Assembly (NCBI GenBank): GCA_028689585.1
Contig: JAQVCW010000005.1
Span: forward strand, 62,001 to 126,000
DNA: 64,000 nt
From: Lachnospiraceae bacterium
GTDB lineage: Bacteria > Bacillota > Clostridia > Lachnospirales > Lachnospiraceae
Reading direction: 5' to 3'
Below, piece by piece: positions 34,393-43,209 of this stretch (position 1 is its first letter; each line of letters opens with the position of its first letter). A program made the position numbers and the translations under genes. The notes beneath the pieces were generated by a model, which saw nothing but the letters and a program-made list of their open reading frames with translations, ran no database searches and was not told where the DNA came from.

Positions 34393-35556
34393 CTATGCAT
34401 ACTGCCATTTCTTGAAAAATACGTGGTCTCCCAGTTTTTTATAGCTGGAGGCCAGGTTCAGACGCTGATATGCACCCTCCGTCATAAAGAACAGATAAGA
34501 CTTCAGATTAAGGACTTTCCCTTCTGCGGTGATGCTGTAATTGCCCGCCTTATATTTGCTCATGATTTCCTTTGCCGCTTTTTTGCAGCTATCGGTGATC
34601 AGGCTCTGGTTCTTCAGCGCTCTGGTCAGTGCCCCGTCAAAGGTAGGGGAGAACTGAACGGTCTGATAAACCACTTCCTTCAGCTTGGACGGGAAGCTGG
34701 AACTTCTCATCCGGTTCGTGATCACCATGCCTACGCCAAGCTGGCCGTAATAAGGCTGATTGCCGGCTTCACAGTAAATGATGGCGGACAGCAGCACCTC
34801 TTCTTCCACAACCGGATCCGTATAATAGGTGCTCTGCACGGATACACTTGGTTTTTCTGTTTCGTTGATCTGGGTATCAGCGGTACCCTTTCCCGTGGAA
34901 TCAAAGCTGTATTTAATTCCATCCACCGCCTTGGTGGTATTGGTAAGCTTCTTGCTGGTACTGGTACTGAAGTAATAGTATACCCCATTCAATTCTTTCA
35001 GTCCGGTCAGAGGATGACCATCCGCACCCACATACCGGCTGCCCACCCAGGTATTGGTCGCCACATATCCGCTGGCATTGACGTAATAGTTCTTCACCCA
35101 GACCTTGCGTCCCATAACACCATCTGAACCAAAGTAATATTTTTTATCATTGATCTTCACGAAAACCTTGCGCAGCATACGCCCGTTCTTTTTGTAAAAA
35201 TAATAGGTCTTGCCTCCAAGCGTGGTTTTTCCACGAAGCATGACACCGTTTTTATCAAATCCGTAATAATAGGATCCTATCTTGACCCGGCAGTTCCGGT
35301 AGAGCTTTCCGTTCTTTCTTGCATAATAGCGGTTGCCCTGGTAAGAAATCCACTTGGAAGTAAGCATCCTTCCATTCTTATCCATATAGTACAGGCTGCT
35401 GCCGGACTTATACCATCCTGTATGAATGCTTCCATCCGAATTATAGCAATAGGTATAGCTGCCGGTCTTTACCAGACCTGCCTCTGCCTTTACCGGTGCC
35501 ACAAACATAACCAGCAGAAAAAACAGCGCTGATACCAGCCATGTCTTTCTGTTCAT
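34393..35556 (-). CDS. Secreted cell-wall hydrolase with cell-wall-binding repeats and SleB-like domain
   Basis: This 387-aa protein has a signal peptide (RKTWLVSALFFLLVMFVAPV...AEA), then about seven 20-residue cell-wall-binding repeats (for example GSSLYYMDKNGRMLTSKW) to residue 225. A C-terminal Hydrolase_2/SleB-CwlJ domain follows (LLSAIIYCEAGNQPYYGQLG to GDHVFFKKW), with the catalytic glutamate in the YCEAGNQ motif. SleB-type enzymes are lytic transglycosylases acting on spore cortex or peptidoglycan. AAGGAGGG sets the ATG at 35556. It follows spoIVA on the same strand. Confidence 0.9.
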   Translation of the reverse strand: MNRKTWLVSALFFLLVMFVAPVKAEAGLVKTGSYTYCYNSDGSIHTGWYKSGSSLYYMDKNGRMLTSKWISYQGNRYYARKNGKLYRNCRVKIGSYYYGFDKNGVMLRGKTTLGGKTYYFYKKNGRMLRKVFVKINDKKYYFGSDGVMGRKVWVKNYYVNASGYVATNTWVGSRYVGADGHPLTGLKELNGVYYYFSTSTSKKLTNTTKAVDGIKYSFDSTGKGTADTQINETEKPSVSVQSTYYTDPVVEEEVLLSAIIYCEAGNQPYYGQLGVGMVITNRMRSSSFPSKLKEVVYQTVQFSPTFDGALTRALKNQSLITDSCKKAAKEIMSKYKAGNYSITAEGKVLNLKSYLFFMTEGAYQRLNLASSYKKLGDHVFFKKWQYA

Positions 35557-35680
35557 AACAAAACCCTCCTTAGTTTCTCCAATACCCACAATAGTTTGTT
35601 TCTTTAATATTAAACCTTTTCTTCAAATATTACAAAATTATTACACTTTTCACCCATTATAATGCATCTTGTAACTTTTG

Positions 35681-37153
35681 TCAAATAATAATGCAGATCA
35701 GGCCGCCGCTGGTTTCATTTACAATCTTCTGCATGGAGTCCTGCAGCTTTTTCTGGCTCTCCTCCCCAATCAGCGCCAGCTTGCTCTGAATCCCGTCGGA
35801 CACAAGCTGTTCCACCGATTTCCCGAAGATATTCGTCTTCCATATACCCTCCCCGGCTTCTTCCGATGCACGGATGTACTGGATCAGATCCTCCGCCTGA
35901 GTTTCACTGCCTACGATGGGAGCGATTTCTGTCTCGATATCCGCCCGGATCAAATGAATAGAAGGACTGGCCGCTTTGATCTTCACACCGTATTTACTGC
36001 CCTGCTTTATTTTTTCCGGCTCGTTTAAGGTGATTTCATTTTTCCGGGGAGTGATAATACCGTAACCGGTCAGGCGCACTGCATTCATGGCTTCTTCCAC
36101 TGCATCATATTCTGTCCGTTTCGATGCCAGTTCCCTGAGCAGCGAGATCATCTGGTATTCGCCCGCAATGCTTATTCCGGTGATTTCACTCAGAATATTG
36201 TAATAATAGCTGTCATCCGGCTCCAGAGTGATCTGTGCCAGCCCCTCCGCCAGATTGATCTGATCCAGCTTCACCTTTTTAATAAATGGTTTATCTATCG
36301 TCAGTGCATTCTGGGAAATGTCCCGTATCGTATGTGTTTTCTCCATGATCCGGTGAACTTCCTGCAGCAGCTCCTGCTTCATCCAGTGGTCATTGTTCAG
36401 CATCTCCATCCATTTCGGCACAAAAAATTCCAGGCGGACTACCGGAAATTCCTGCAGCAGCTTTTCGAAAATGTGTTCGATATCCTCTTTTCGAAGCTGT
36501 TCACTGTTGACCGCCATACAGGAAACTTCATACGTGTTTTCCAGATAATGCACCGTCCTGGCGGCATCATCTCCGTGCGGTTTTTCTGAATTCACTAATA
36601 CCAGAAATGGTTTCCCAATGCGTTTCAGCTCCAGAATGGCTTTTTTTTCGGCCTCCATAAAATTTTCTCTGGGCAGATCACCGAAGCTGCCGTCACAGGT
36701 CATGACCAGCCCCACCGTAGCATGCTCCCGGATTACCTTATCGGTGCCGATGGAAGCTGCCTGCGTAAAAGGAATTTGCTTTTTATCCCAGGGAGTTTTT
36801 ACCATGCGGGGGCTGCCGCCTTCTCCCACATAGCCTTCGGCTCCATCCGTTACATATCCCACGCAGTCCACCATGCGCATTTTCACTGAGATATCATCCC
36901 CCAGTGAAATCTGCACTGCCGTCCGGGGAACAAATTTCGGCTCCACCGTTGTAATGGTCTTTCCAATCCCGCTGGTGGGCAGTTCATCCCGCATCATCTC
37001 CAGCTCATGTCCTGTCTGGGACGGCAGCACCATCTGCTCCATGAATTTTCGAATGAACGTAGATTTTCCCGTGCGTACCGGCCCTACCACGCCTATGTAA
37101 ACTTCACCGCCTGTACGGGCTTGTATATCTTTGTATAATTGAAATTCCTGCAT
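35681..37153 (-). CDS. spoIVA: Stage IV sporulation protein A
   Basis: SpoIVA (490 aa) is the ATPase that polymerises on the forespore surface to anchor the coat and cortex. The P-loop GPVRTGKSTFIRKFM near residue 25 is intact, as are YIGVVGPVRTGKST, DCVGYVTDGAEGY and the conserved C-terminal IQSKLALIGEESQKKLQDSM. The length is standard. A GAGGG site precedes the ATG. Upstream the minus strand carries CATATAGT, a possible sigma-E -10 element at about 37191-37198, but its -35 is weak. The 250 bp beyond contain the riboswitch terminator region. Confidence 0.97.
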   Translation of the reverse strand: MQEFQLYKDIQARTGGEVYIGVVGPVRTGKSTFIRKFMEQMVLPSQTGHELEMMRDELPTSGIGKTITTVEPKFVPRTAVQISLGDDISVKMRMVDCVGYVTDGAEGYVGEGGSPRMVKTPWDKKQIPFTQAASIGTDKVIREHATVGLVMTCDGSFGDLPRENFMEAEKKAILELKRIGKPFLVLVNSEKPHGDDAARTVHYLENTYEVSCMAVNSEQLRKEDIEHIFEKLLQEFPVVRLEFFVPKWMEMLNNDHWMKQELLQEVHRIMEKTHTIRDISQNALTIDKPFIKKVKLDQINLAEGLAQITLEPDDSYYYNILSEITGISIAGEYQMISLLRELASKRTEYDAVEEAMNAVRLTGYGIITPRKNEITLNEPEKIKQGSKYGVKIKAASPSIHLIRADIETEIAPIVGSETQAEDLIQYIRASEEAGEGIWKTNIFGKSVEQLVSDGIQSKLALIGEESQKKLQDSMQKIVNETSGGLICIII

Positions 37154-37213
37154 AAATCTCCCTCTGCACTCTGGTTATCGGTATTGCTATACTATATGCC
37201 AAGGCGAGAAAGT

Positions 37214-37285
37214 TTAGAACAAAAGAAAAAACGCGGTACCAATGCATTGCGGTCTGCACTGATATCGCGTTTTTATTTCAACACT
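37214..37285. terminator. Long hairpin with T runs on both strands
   Basis: AAAACGCGATATCAGTGCA pairs with TGCATTGGTACCGCGTTTTT across the region 37221-37275, with few mismatches. It can end leader transcripts coming from the riboswitch side and any transcript from the other direction. Confidence 0.6.
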
Positions 37286-37394
37286 GTACTTGCGGATACA
37301 GCATTGAAGGAGGTATGTTTTGTGTTCGTATCGCCACGAGATCACATCATTTAAGATCAGACAAAAAGAAACGTTTGACGTACTTTTCGTTTCA

Positions 37395-37427
37395 ATAAAA
37401 AACATCCGCTTACCCTAAGCAGACATC
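37395..37427 (-). terminator. Intrinsic terminator (likely riboswitch expression platform)
   Basis: On the minus strand ATGTCTGCTTA pairs with TAAGCGGATGT around a 3-base GGG loop, followed directly by six T residues. It begins about 70 nt after the cobalamin aptamer core. Upstream sequence contains an alternative stem (GTAAAATAGAAA with TTTCTGTTTTAC) that may compete with the aptamer or terminator. Confidence 0.75.
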
Positions 37428-37494
37428 GTTGTAAAACAGAAATGCCAGTTTCTATTTTACCAGACGTTAAGCCTTACTCGGAAGCTCATCTCTT

Positions 37495-37660
37495 ATACTA
37501 AGCAGGTTTCCTGGCTTGCAGATCAACGCTCAACTTCACCTTCTCACAAAATAAATGGGTATGCAATGGTAAATTGAAGTTTGGCTCCCTGCTCACAGTG
37601 ACCGGATCGCTCAGGTATCTCACCTGATTCCCTCTCGACAAATCATCCAGCAAAAACAAC
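37495..37660 (-). promoter_or_regulatory. Cobalamin riboswitch
   Basis: The minus strand contains the conserved cobalamin aptamer blocks in order: GGGAATCAGGTGAGATACCT, GAGCGATCCGGTCACTGTGA, GCAGGGAGCC, and, after a variable region, GATCTGCAAGCCAGGAAACC followed by TGC. These match the L4/J6-3 core and the B12-box of adenosylcobalamin riboswitches. The strand is minus, towards spoIVA, yet no cobalamin-related reading frame lies between the aptamer and spoIVA. Confidence 0.88.
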
Positions 37661-37715
37661 ACATAACTGACTGGAAATATTGTCTCACTTAATACGGCAT
37701 ATTCACACTAACATC

Positions 37716-37744
37716 AGTCTAACAAATCTTTGGGAGGCTGTCAA
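37716..37744 (-). promoter_or_regulatory. Promoter of the riboswitch transcript
   Basis: TTGACA (37744-37739) and TAGACT (37721-37716) on the minus strand are 17 bases apart. Transcription would begin near 37709, about 50 nt before the conserved aptamer core. Confidence 0.8.
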
Positions 37745-37778
37745 TCTCTTCCTGAAAAAAATCCTGCCAAACGTGCTC

Positions 37779-37807
37779 TTGTATTCCGGTTCCATAATAG
37801 ATATAAT
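37779..37807 (+). promoter_or_regulatory. Promoter of the two-component pair
   Basis: TTGTAT (37779-37784) and TATAAT (37802-37807) with a 17-base spacer lie 40 bp upstream of the response regulator start. It is divergent from the riboswitch promoter. Confidence 0.75.
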
Positions 37808-37847
37808 GAAAAGAAGCAAGGACTATGAAGAAAAAGGAGTTTTAAAA

Positions 37848-38606
37848 TTGCTTACAATATGTATCTGTGATGATGACCAGTCCGTGGCTTCGGAGCTGGG
37901 TGAGAAAATCAGAATGTTTATGGAGAAGCATCAAAGGGATTACCGGATCCTCACTTATACGGAAGGCAATAAGCTGCTGCAGCAGCTTTCTGAGAGACCG
38001 GCCGGCTGGATCTACCTTCTGGATATTGTGATGCCTGGAGTTTCCGGTATGGAGATTGCCCGTCAGATTCGCGGCTTTGATGAGACTGCGGCGATTTTAT
38101 TTTTGACCTCCTCTACGGAGTATGCGGTAGAATCCTATGAGGTATGGGCCAGCGCCTATCTGATAAAGCCGATCAAAACAAAGTGTCTGGAAGAGGCACT
38201 TTTGCGGCTGCCGATGATGAAGCAGCCGGTTCCGTTGTCCGGGCTGCTGCTGCGGGAACGAGGAATACATAAGTCTGTTTCCTATGATTCTATCTGCTGT
38301 CTGGAATCACGGCGCAATAAAATATGCATCAGTCAAAACAGCGGGGAGCATCTGGAAATCTACAGCACAATGCAGGAGATGGAACAGAAGCTGAAAGGGC
38401 ATTCGGAATTTGTCCGTACCCACCGCTCTTATATGGTAAATCTGCGGTATATCCGGGAGATTTCTTCTGAAGAGATCATACTGTCCTTTGGCGAACGGAT
38501 TCCCCTGTCAAAGAAATATGTTTCTTCTGTCAAGACGGCCTATTTTCATTATGTAGAAGATCTGTTTCATAACACGAAAGGGGGAGACGGATGCCACTCG
38601 ATCTGA
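37848..38606 (+). CDS. LytTR-family response regulator
   Basis: This 252-aa regulator has an N-terminal receiver domain (TICICDDDQSVASEL; phospho-acceptor in LLDIVMPGVSGMEIA; lysine in AYLIKPIK) and a C-terminal LytTR DNA-binding domain (SVSYDSICCLESRRNKICI, FVRTHRSYMVNLRYIREI). The likely start is TTG 37848, since AAGGAG lies 8 bases upstream and the receiver begins there. Its gene overlaps the sensor kinase gene by 16 bp. Such AgrA/VirR-like pairs often respond to peptides. Confidence 0.88.
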   Translation: MLTICICDDDQSVASELGEKIRMFMEKHQRDYRILTYTEGNKLLQQLSERPAGWIYLLDIVMPGVSGMEIARQIRGFDETAAILFLTSSTEYAVESYEVWASAYLIKPIKTKCLEEALLRLPMMKQPVPLSGLLLRERGIHKSVSYDSICCLESRRNKICISQNSGEHLEIYSTMQEMEQKLKGHSEFVRTHRSYMVNLRYIREISSEEIILSFGERIPLSKKYVSSVKTAYFHYVEDLFHNTKGGDGCHSI

Positions 38607-39883
38607 TCCTGTATTTTATCTATCTGGTCCTGACTTTTTTATTCGGTGTGATTTTTACCGTCCTTTTCCTGGATATTCCGTTTCGCAGGAAAAATGTGGT
38701 ATGGCTGATCGGATATTCTCTGCTGAGTCTGACCGCCCAGACGGTCATCGGTTACTGGGGCAGCTCAGCCATGGTGGAACGATGGTATCCTCTGCTGGTT
38801 CATCTTCCGCTTCTGTTTTTGTGCGTGAAAATTTTCCGGTGTGATTTTACTTCTTCCCTGTCTTCCATTTTTCTGAGCTATTTTCTGACTTCTCCCCGCT
38901 ATATTCTGGGGTACGGCGTGATTATCTGCTTTCCATCCCTGCCCTGTCCTGAGGTTACGGGAAGAAGCATTGTAACTCTTCCCTTTGCGCTCGTACTGCT
39001 CAGATATGCGGTGACACCCTTTCGCCAGCTATTAAAAAGGCCCCGAAAGGATCTGCTGCTGTTCATTGTTCCTCTGGCCGTCATTTATTTTCTTTCTTAT
39101 GGATTGTCGGTCTATATGGGGCTGGGTAAACTAAATCCCACTCTGCTGATGGCAATTATGTTCACCCTTTTATTCTGCATTCTGTTCTACTATCTGCAGA
39201 TCTATTTTGTGGCCTATGACAAAAAAAGTGTGCTGGAAAATCGCCAGCGGATGCTGCTTCTGGCTTCCGATGCCATTGATACCCAGGTGCAGAAGCTGCA
39301 GGATGCCAATACCCAGACCAGAATCCTGCGTCATGATATCCGGCATTTCTGCACCCTGCTGGAAGGATATGCCTCCTCCGGAAATCTGGAAAAGATCCAG
39401 GAGTGCCTGCAGGGCATCAGTGAAAAGCTGGATAAAGCCGTGGTAAAGGACTACTGCAGAAATACTTCCGTGAATCTGATCCTTTCTTCCTATCTGGAAC
39501 CGTTTTTGAGGGAAAAGATCCCGACGGAACTTACGGTAAATGTGCCCGCAGATATCTTTGTATCAGAAACAGATCTTTGCATGATCCTGGCAAATTCGCT
39601 GGAAAATGCCTGGAATGCGGCCTGCTGCGCTGTAACCCCTTTTTTGCGGCTGGAGCTGAACACCACCTCAGAGCGCCTTTTCTTTAAAATGGAAAATGCC
39701 TGCGAAGAACCGGTTTCCTTTCGGGAGGATCTGCCGGTAACCGCCAGGAGCGGCCACGGGATGGGAACCAGAAGCATTTCCCTGATTGCCGGAAAATATA
39801 ATGGAATCTATTCTTTTTCCCAGGAAGGAAAGGTGTTTACCACACAGGTAATACTGCATAAGACTCAGTCTCCCACTCTGTAA
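38591..39883 (+). CDS. GHKL-family sensor histidine kinase (AgrC-like)
   Basis: This 430-aa kinase has six or so N-terminal membrane segments (to about residue 205), then the phosphorylation helix ILRHDIRHFCTLLEGYAS with the acceptor histidine, the N box MILANSLENAWNA and the G box SGHGMGTRSISLIAGKYNG. The layout matches AgrC/VirS-type sensors, usually for peptide signals. It overlaps the response regulator gene, so they are a pair. No signal peptide precursor gene is visible next to it. Confidence 0.9.
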   Translation: MPLDLILYFIYLVLTFLFGVIFTVLFLDIPFRRKNVVWLIGYSLLSLTAQTVIGYWGSSAMVERWYPLLVHLPLLFLCVKIFRCDFTSSLSSIFLSYFLTSPRYILGYGVIICFPSLPCPEVTGRSIVTLPFALVLLRYAVTPFRQLLKRPRKDLLLFIVPLAVIYFLSYGLSVYMGLGKLNPTLLMAIMFTLLFCILFYYLQIYFVAYDKKSVLENRQRMLLLASDAIDTQVQKLQDANTQTRILRHDIRHFCTLLEGYASSGNLEKIQECLQGISEKLDKAVVKDYCRNTSVNLILSSYLEPFLREKIPTELTVNVPADIFVSETDLCMILANSLENAWNAACCAVTPFLRLELNTTSERLFFKMENACEEPVSFREDLPVTARSGHGMGTRSISLIAGKYNGIYSFSQEGKVFTTQVILHKTQSPTL

Positions 39884-39890
39884 TACAAAA

Positions 39891-40781
39891 TCAGCGAATC
39901 AGATGTCCTTCCATCCGCAGGCGGAGCTTCCTGATATAGTCTGGTGTAGTACCGCAGCATCCGCCTAAAACGGAAGCTCCGGCTTTTGCCAGTTGTTCCA
40001 TGTGACCTGCAAATTCTTCCGCTCCCATGCCATAGACTGCATTGCCGGATGTATCAATGACAGGCATGCCGGCATTTGGCTTTGCAATGACAGGCACCTC
40101 TGCTGCCGATTTCATATTCCGTATCACACTTTCTAACTGATCCGGTCCCACGGAGCAGTTCAGTCCTACTGCGCTGGCCCCCACCGCCTGCAGCGTCTCC
40201 ACAGCTTCTACCGCATTCCCTCCATAGATGGCATTGCCATCCGCTTCCAGAGTCAGAGTACAGATCACGGGAAGGCTGCAGACTGACATGGCCGCATCCA
40301 GTGCGACCACCGTCTCATCCACACTCAGCATGGTCTCTGCCACGATCAGATCGATCCCTTCCGCTGCCAGGATAGAGATCTGCTCCCGGTAAACCTCAAA
40401 CAATTCTTCCACTGAGGTATCCCCGCCGCTGCCTTCCAGCAGCTTTCCGGTGGGAGAAATATCTCCTGCAATCAGCACATCGTGTCCTACCGCCCGCCTG
40501 GAAAGGTCCACCAGCCGTTTGTTCATATCAGCAATATCATCTTCCAGCCCGTGACGGCATAAGTTCACCCGATTCGCTCCAAAGGTAGGCGCATATACGA
40601 TCTGGGATCCCGCCCGGGCATATGCCCTCTGCAGTTCGATCAGCACCTGCTCATGCTCCAGTATCCACTGTTCCGTACATACTCCCCTGGGCATTCCCGC
40701 CAGATAAAGATTGGATCCGGTAGCGCCGTCCAGATACAAAAGCTTCTGATTTGTCAATTCTTGAAAGTCATCTCTTGTCAT
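39891..40781 (-). CDS. Homocysteine S-methyltransferase family protein
   Basis: This 296-aa protein begins LYLDGATGSNLYLAGMPRGV and contains the zinc cysteines in AVGLNCSVGP and LGGCCGTTPDYI, so it should bind zinc and homocysteine. It corresponds to the N-terminal module of cobalamin-dependent MetH or to a stand-alone MmuM/BhmT-type enzyme; the folate and cobalamin modules are not here. GGGAG precedes the ATG. It converges with the sensor kinase gene. Confidence 0.88.
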   Translation of the reverse strand: MTRDDFQELTNQKLLYLDGATGSNLYLAGMPRGVCTEQWILEHEQVLIELQRAYARAGSQIVYAPTFGANRVNLCRHGLEDDIADMNKRLVDLSRRAVGHDVLIAGDISPTGKLLEGSGGDTSVEELFEVYREQISILAAEGIDLIVAETMLSVDETVVALDAAMSVCSLPVICTLTLEADGNAIYGGNAVEAVETLQAVGASAVGLNCSVGPDQLESVIRNMKSAAEVPVIAKPNAGMPVIDTSGNAVYGMGAEEFAGHMEQLAKAGASVLGGCCGTTPDYIRKLRLRMEGHLIR

Positions 40782-40847
40782 GTCATAATCTCCCTTCCGT
40801 GGGTGAAGAATATCATTTTTTCGAATTGTTATAACTTTTTCGTTACC

Positions 40848-40937
40848 GTTCAGCCTTGGAATGAGGACACTTTCCGGGCGGCTGCAGCATACCTGGGGCA
40901 GCCGCCCGGAAGCTGTACTTCAAGTAAAAGGCAAAAC
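40848..40937. mobile_element. Internally deleted copy of the palindromic MITE-like element
   Basis: This 90-bp sequence keeps both ends of the 267-bp element at 62643-62909: GTTCAGCCTTGGAATGAG at the left, TTCCGGGCGGCTGC/GGCAGCCGCCCGGAA in the centre and CTGTACTTCAAGT...GGCAAAAC at the right. The interior is missing, leaving a short strong hairpin. It lies between the homocysteine methyltransferase gene and the tRNA promoter. Confidence 0.75.
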
Positions 40938-40971
40938 TGTAACTTCTTTTCCAATTCTTCTTCAGTTTTTC

Positions 40972-40999
40972 TTGATTTTTTAAAAAATAATGATATACT
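40972..40999 (+). promoter_or_regulatory. Promoter of tRNA-Gly
   Basis: TTGATT (40972-40977) and TATACT (40994-40999) are 16 bases apart, 8 bp upstream of the tRNA. Confidence 0.7.
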
Positions 41000-41007
41000 A
41001 GTTACAT

Positions 41008-41078
41008 GCAGATATAGTTCATCGGTAGAACGCTAGCTTCCCAAGCTGGAGAGGCGGGTCCGATTCCCGTTATCTGCT
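41008..41078 (+). tRNA. tRNA-Gly (anticodon CCC)
   Basis: The 71-nt sequence folds as a cloverleaf: acceptor GCAGATA/TATCTGC, D arm with GTTCATCGGTAGAAC, anticodon stem CTAGC/GCTGG around TTCCCAA (anticodon CCC), and T arm GCGGG-TCCGATT-CCCGT with standard loop. The CCA end is not encoded. It has its own promoter and a downstream hairpin terminator. Confidence 0.95.
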
Positions 41079-41087
41079 TTTTTCTTG

Positions 41088-41146
41088 GAAAAAAGCTGTG
41101 CCTTGTATACCTCGCGAGCCGGTTTTTCTGGCAGCACAGCTTTTTC
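41088..41146. terminator. Terminator between tRNA-Gly and the ABC-F gene
   Basis: AAAAGCTGTGCC pairs with GGCAGCACAGCTTTT (41091-41102 with 41130-41144), with T runs on both strands, so it can serve both convergent units. Confidence 0.75.
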
Positions 41147-43163
41147 ATTCTGAATTTCTATTTTCCCAGACATCATACCATTTCATACAGCATTTTGTCC
41201 ATTCTTCCCAGGCCTGTGCCAGTTGTACTTTTGTTTTTTCCATTTGAGTCAGTTGGGCCAGGGTTTCTGCTTTTCTATCTGACGCCTGCATTCTATGAGC
41301 TTTTTCCTGCAGAATCTGTTCCTGATCAGGTAGGTCCGGACCGGAAGCTTTTGATTTTAAATCAGCGGACCTCTCTCTCTCTTCTCCCAGTGATTTCAAA
41401 CAGGCCGCGTCCACGCTCTCCTGACTCTGCTGCAATTGATTCCAAAGCAGCTCCACCTTTTTTTGTGCAGCTTCCATCGGTTCTGCCGCCAGCCGGAATT
41501 TCCAGTCCAGATAGGCTTCTTCTGTGCTGATTTCTTTCAGACGGTGCTTTTCTGCCTTAGGTACTGCCTGAAATCCGGCGATCATGGCCTGCTCTTCCGC
41601 CTTCAGGGCGGCGGCCGGATTTTCTTCCCGGCTGCGCTGCTTTCGCTCCAGATAGTGCAGATAACCGAAGGGATAATACAGGACATCTTCCCCCTCAAAT
41701 ACCAGTATGGCATCCGCTACCTGCTGAATAAAATAGCGGTCATGGGACACAAAAAGAATCGTCCCGGTGTAGGAACGGAAAGCAGATTCCAGGGTTTCTT
41801 TTGCCTGAATATCCATATGATTGGTTGGTTCGTCCAGAATCAGGAGATTGGGACGGCCGGTGAGCATTTCTGCCAGAACCAGTCTGGCCTTTTCCCCTCC
41901 GGAGAGCACATCCACCTTTTTCGAAGCATCCTTTCCGCCAAAGAGATAAGCCCCCAGAAGCTGGCGGGCTTCTTTTTCAGTCATGGCCGGAAACAGATCA
42001 TGAAAATGCCGGATGACTGATTTCTCAGACTGGATGGAGCCGGACTGCTGGTCAAAATAACCAAACATCGTATGCTCCCCCAAAGCACATTTTCCCGAAA
42101 GCGGTGTCAGCAGTCCTGCCACTGTTTTGAGAAATGTGGTTTTTCCTGCACCATTGTCTCCGATAATTCCAATTTTCTGCCCCCGGCGCACACGAAGGGA
42201 CAGTTCCAGAAGCGGCTTTTCATATCCGATCTTCAGATGCTCCGCCTCCAGCACCCATTTGCTTCCTAAAAACGCTGGTTCCAGTGGACCGGTGAAAACA
42301 GAAACCTCATCCTCCTGGGGCTTTTCCACTTTTTCCATCCGCTCCAGAATGCTCCTGCGGGAACGGGCAAAGGCCGCCTTTTTTGGCTTGTGCCTGAATT
42401 GTTCGATCAATTCATTCAGACGTTTTATTTCTGCCTGCTGACGCTCATAAGCTTTTCTTTGTATCACAATATCCTTGCATTTTTGTTCCCGATATCGGGT
42501 GTAATTGCCGGAATACCGTCTCAGACCGCCCTGCTGCAGTTCATATACCACATCCACCACCCGGTCCAGAAAAAAACGGTCATGGGATACGAATACCACC
42601 GCTTTTTCATATCGTCTCATATATTGCTCCAGCCATTCCACGGTCTGGATATCCAGATGATTGGTGGGCTCATCCAGCAGAAGAATATCCGGCTTCATCA
42701 AAAGCAGGCGGATCAGTTCGATTTTTGTCTGTTCCCCGCCGGAAAACTCCGCCAGCTTCCGTTTCTTTTCCTGTTTTTCAAAACCAAACCCGGTAAAGAG
42801 CCGGTCGTATTCCATCTCGTAGGCAAACCGCTCTTTCCCATAGGTTTCTTTCTCCGGACAGCTTTCCAGCAAAAGCTCCTCCACCGTCTTTCCAAGATCG
42901 TTCTGACTGCTTTGACGCAGCATCCCAATGGACACTCTCCTGGAACTGCGGATTCCGTTTTCCATTCGGATTCCGTTTTCTGTCCTTTTATCATCCCGGT
43001 CCAGATCAACCTCTCCGGCAATCAGCCGAAGCAGGGTGGTCTTGCCCGCCCCGTTGCGCCCCACCACCGCTATCTTTTCCGTTCCCTTTATTTCAAAATT
43101 AAAATGAGAAAGGATGGTCTCACCTCCAAGTGAGACCGTCCCGTCTGTAATCTGATATAACAT
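41145..43163 (-). CDS. ABC-F family ATP-binding protein
   Basis: This 672-aa protein has two ABC cassettes without membrane domains: Walker A VVGRNGAGKTT and IIGDNGAGKTT, signature motifs FSGGEQTKIELIRLL and LSGGEKARLVLAEML, and Walker B DILLLDEPTNHLDI and LILDEPTNHMDI. A charged linker lies between them and a long coiled C-terminal tail follows residue 520. ABC-F proteins act on ribosomes as translation factors or antibiotic protectors; which applies here is unknown. A short direct repeat in the N-terminal part encodes ENGIRMENGIR. Confidence 0.92.
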   Translation of the reverse strand: MLYQITDGTVSLGGETILSHFNFEIKGTEKIAVVGRNGAGKTTLLRLIAGEVDLDRDDKRTENGIRMENGIRSSRRVSIGMLRQSSQNDLGKTVEELLLESCPEKETYGKERFAYEMEYDRLFTGFGFEKQEKKRKLAEFSGGEQTKIELIRLLLMKPDILLLDEPTNHLDIQTVEWLEQYMRRYEKAVVFVSHDRFFLDRVVDVVYELQQGGLRRYSGNYTRYREQKCKDIVIQRKAYERQQAEIKRLNELIEQFRHKPKKAAFARSRRSILERMEKVEKPQEDEVSVFTGPLEPAFLGSKWVLEAEHLKIGYEKPLLELSLRVRRGQKIGIIGDNGAGKTTFLKTVAGLLTPLSGKCALGEHTMFGYFDQQSGSIQSEKSVIRHFHDLFPAMTEKEARQLLGAYLFGGKDASKKVDVLSGGEKARLVLAEMLTGRPNLLILDEPTNHMDIQAKETLESAFRSYTGTILFVSHDRYFIQQVADAILVFEGEDVLYYPFGYLHYLERKQRSREENPAAALKAEEQAMIAGFQAVPKAEKHRLKEISTEEAYLDWKFRLAAEPMEAAQKKVELLWNQLQQSQESVDAACLKSLGEERERSADLKSKASGPDLPDQEQILQEKAHRMQASDRKAETLAQLTQMEKTKVQLAQAWEEWTKCCMKWYDVWENRNSE

Positions 43164-43209
43164 GTGGTTTCCTCTCTGAGCTGCCTATAAGAAATAATAA
43201 TCTCTTATC

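Noticed and set aside
41008-41078. tRNA-Gly as an integration site for the downstream AT-rich cluster
   Set aside because: No duplicated tRNA 3' end and no integrase were found between 41 and 60 kb.
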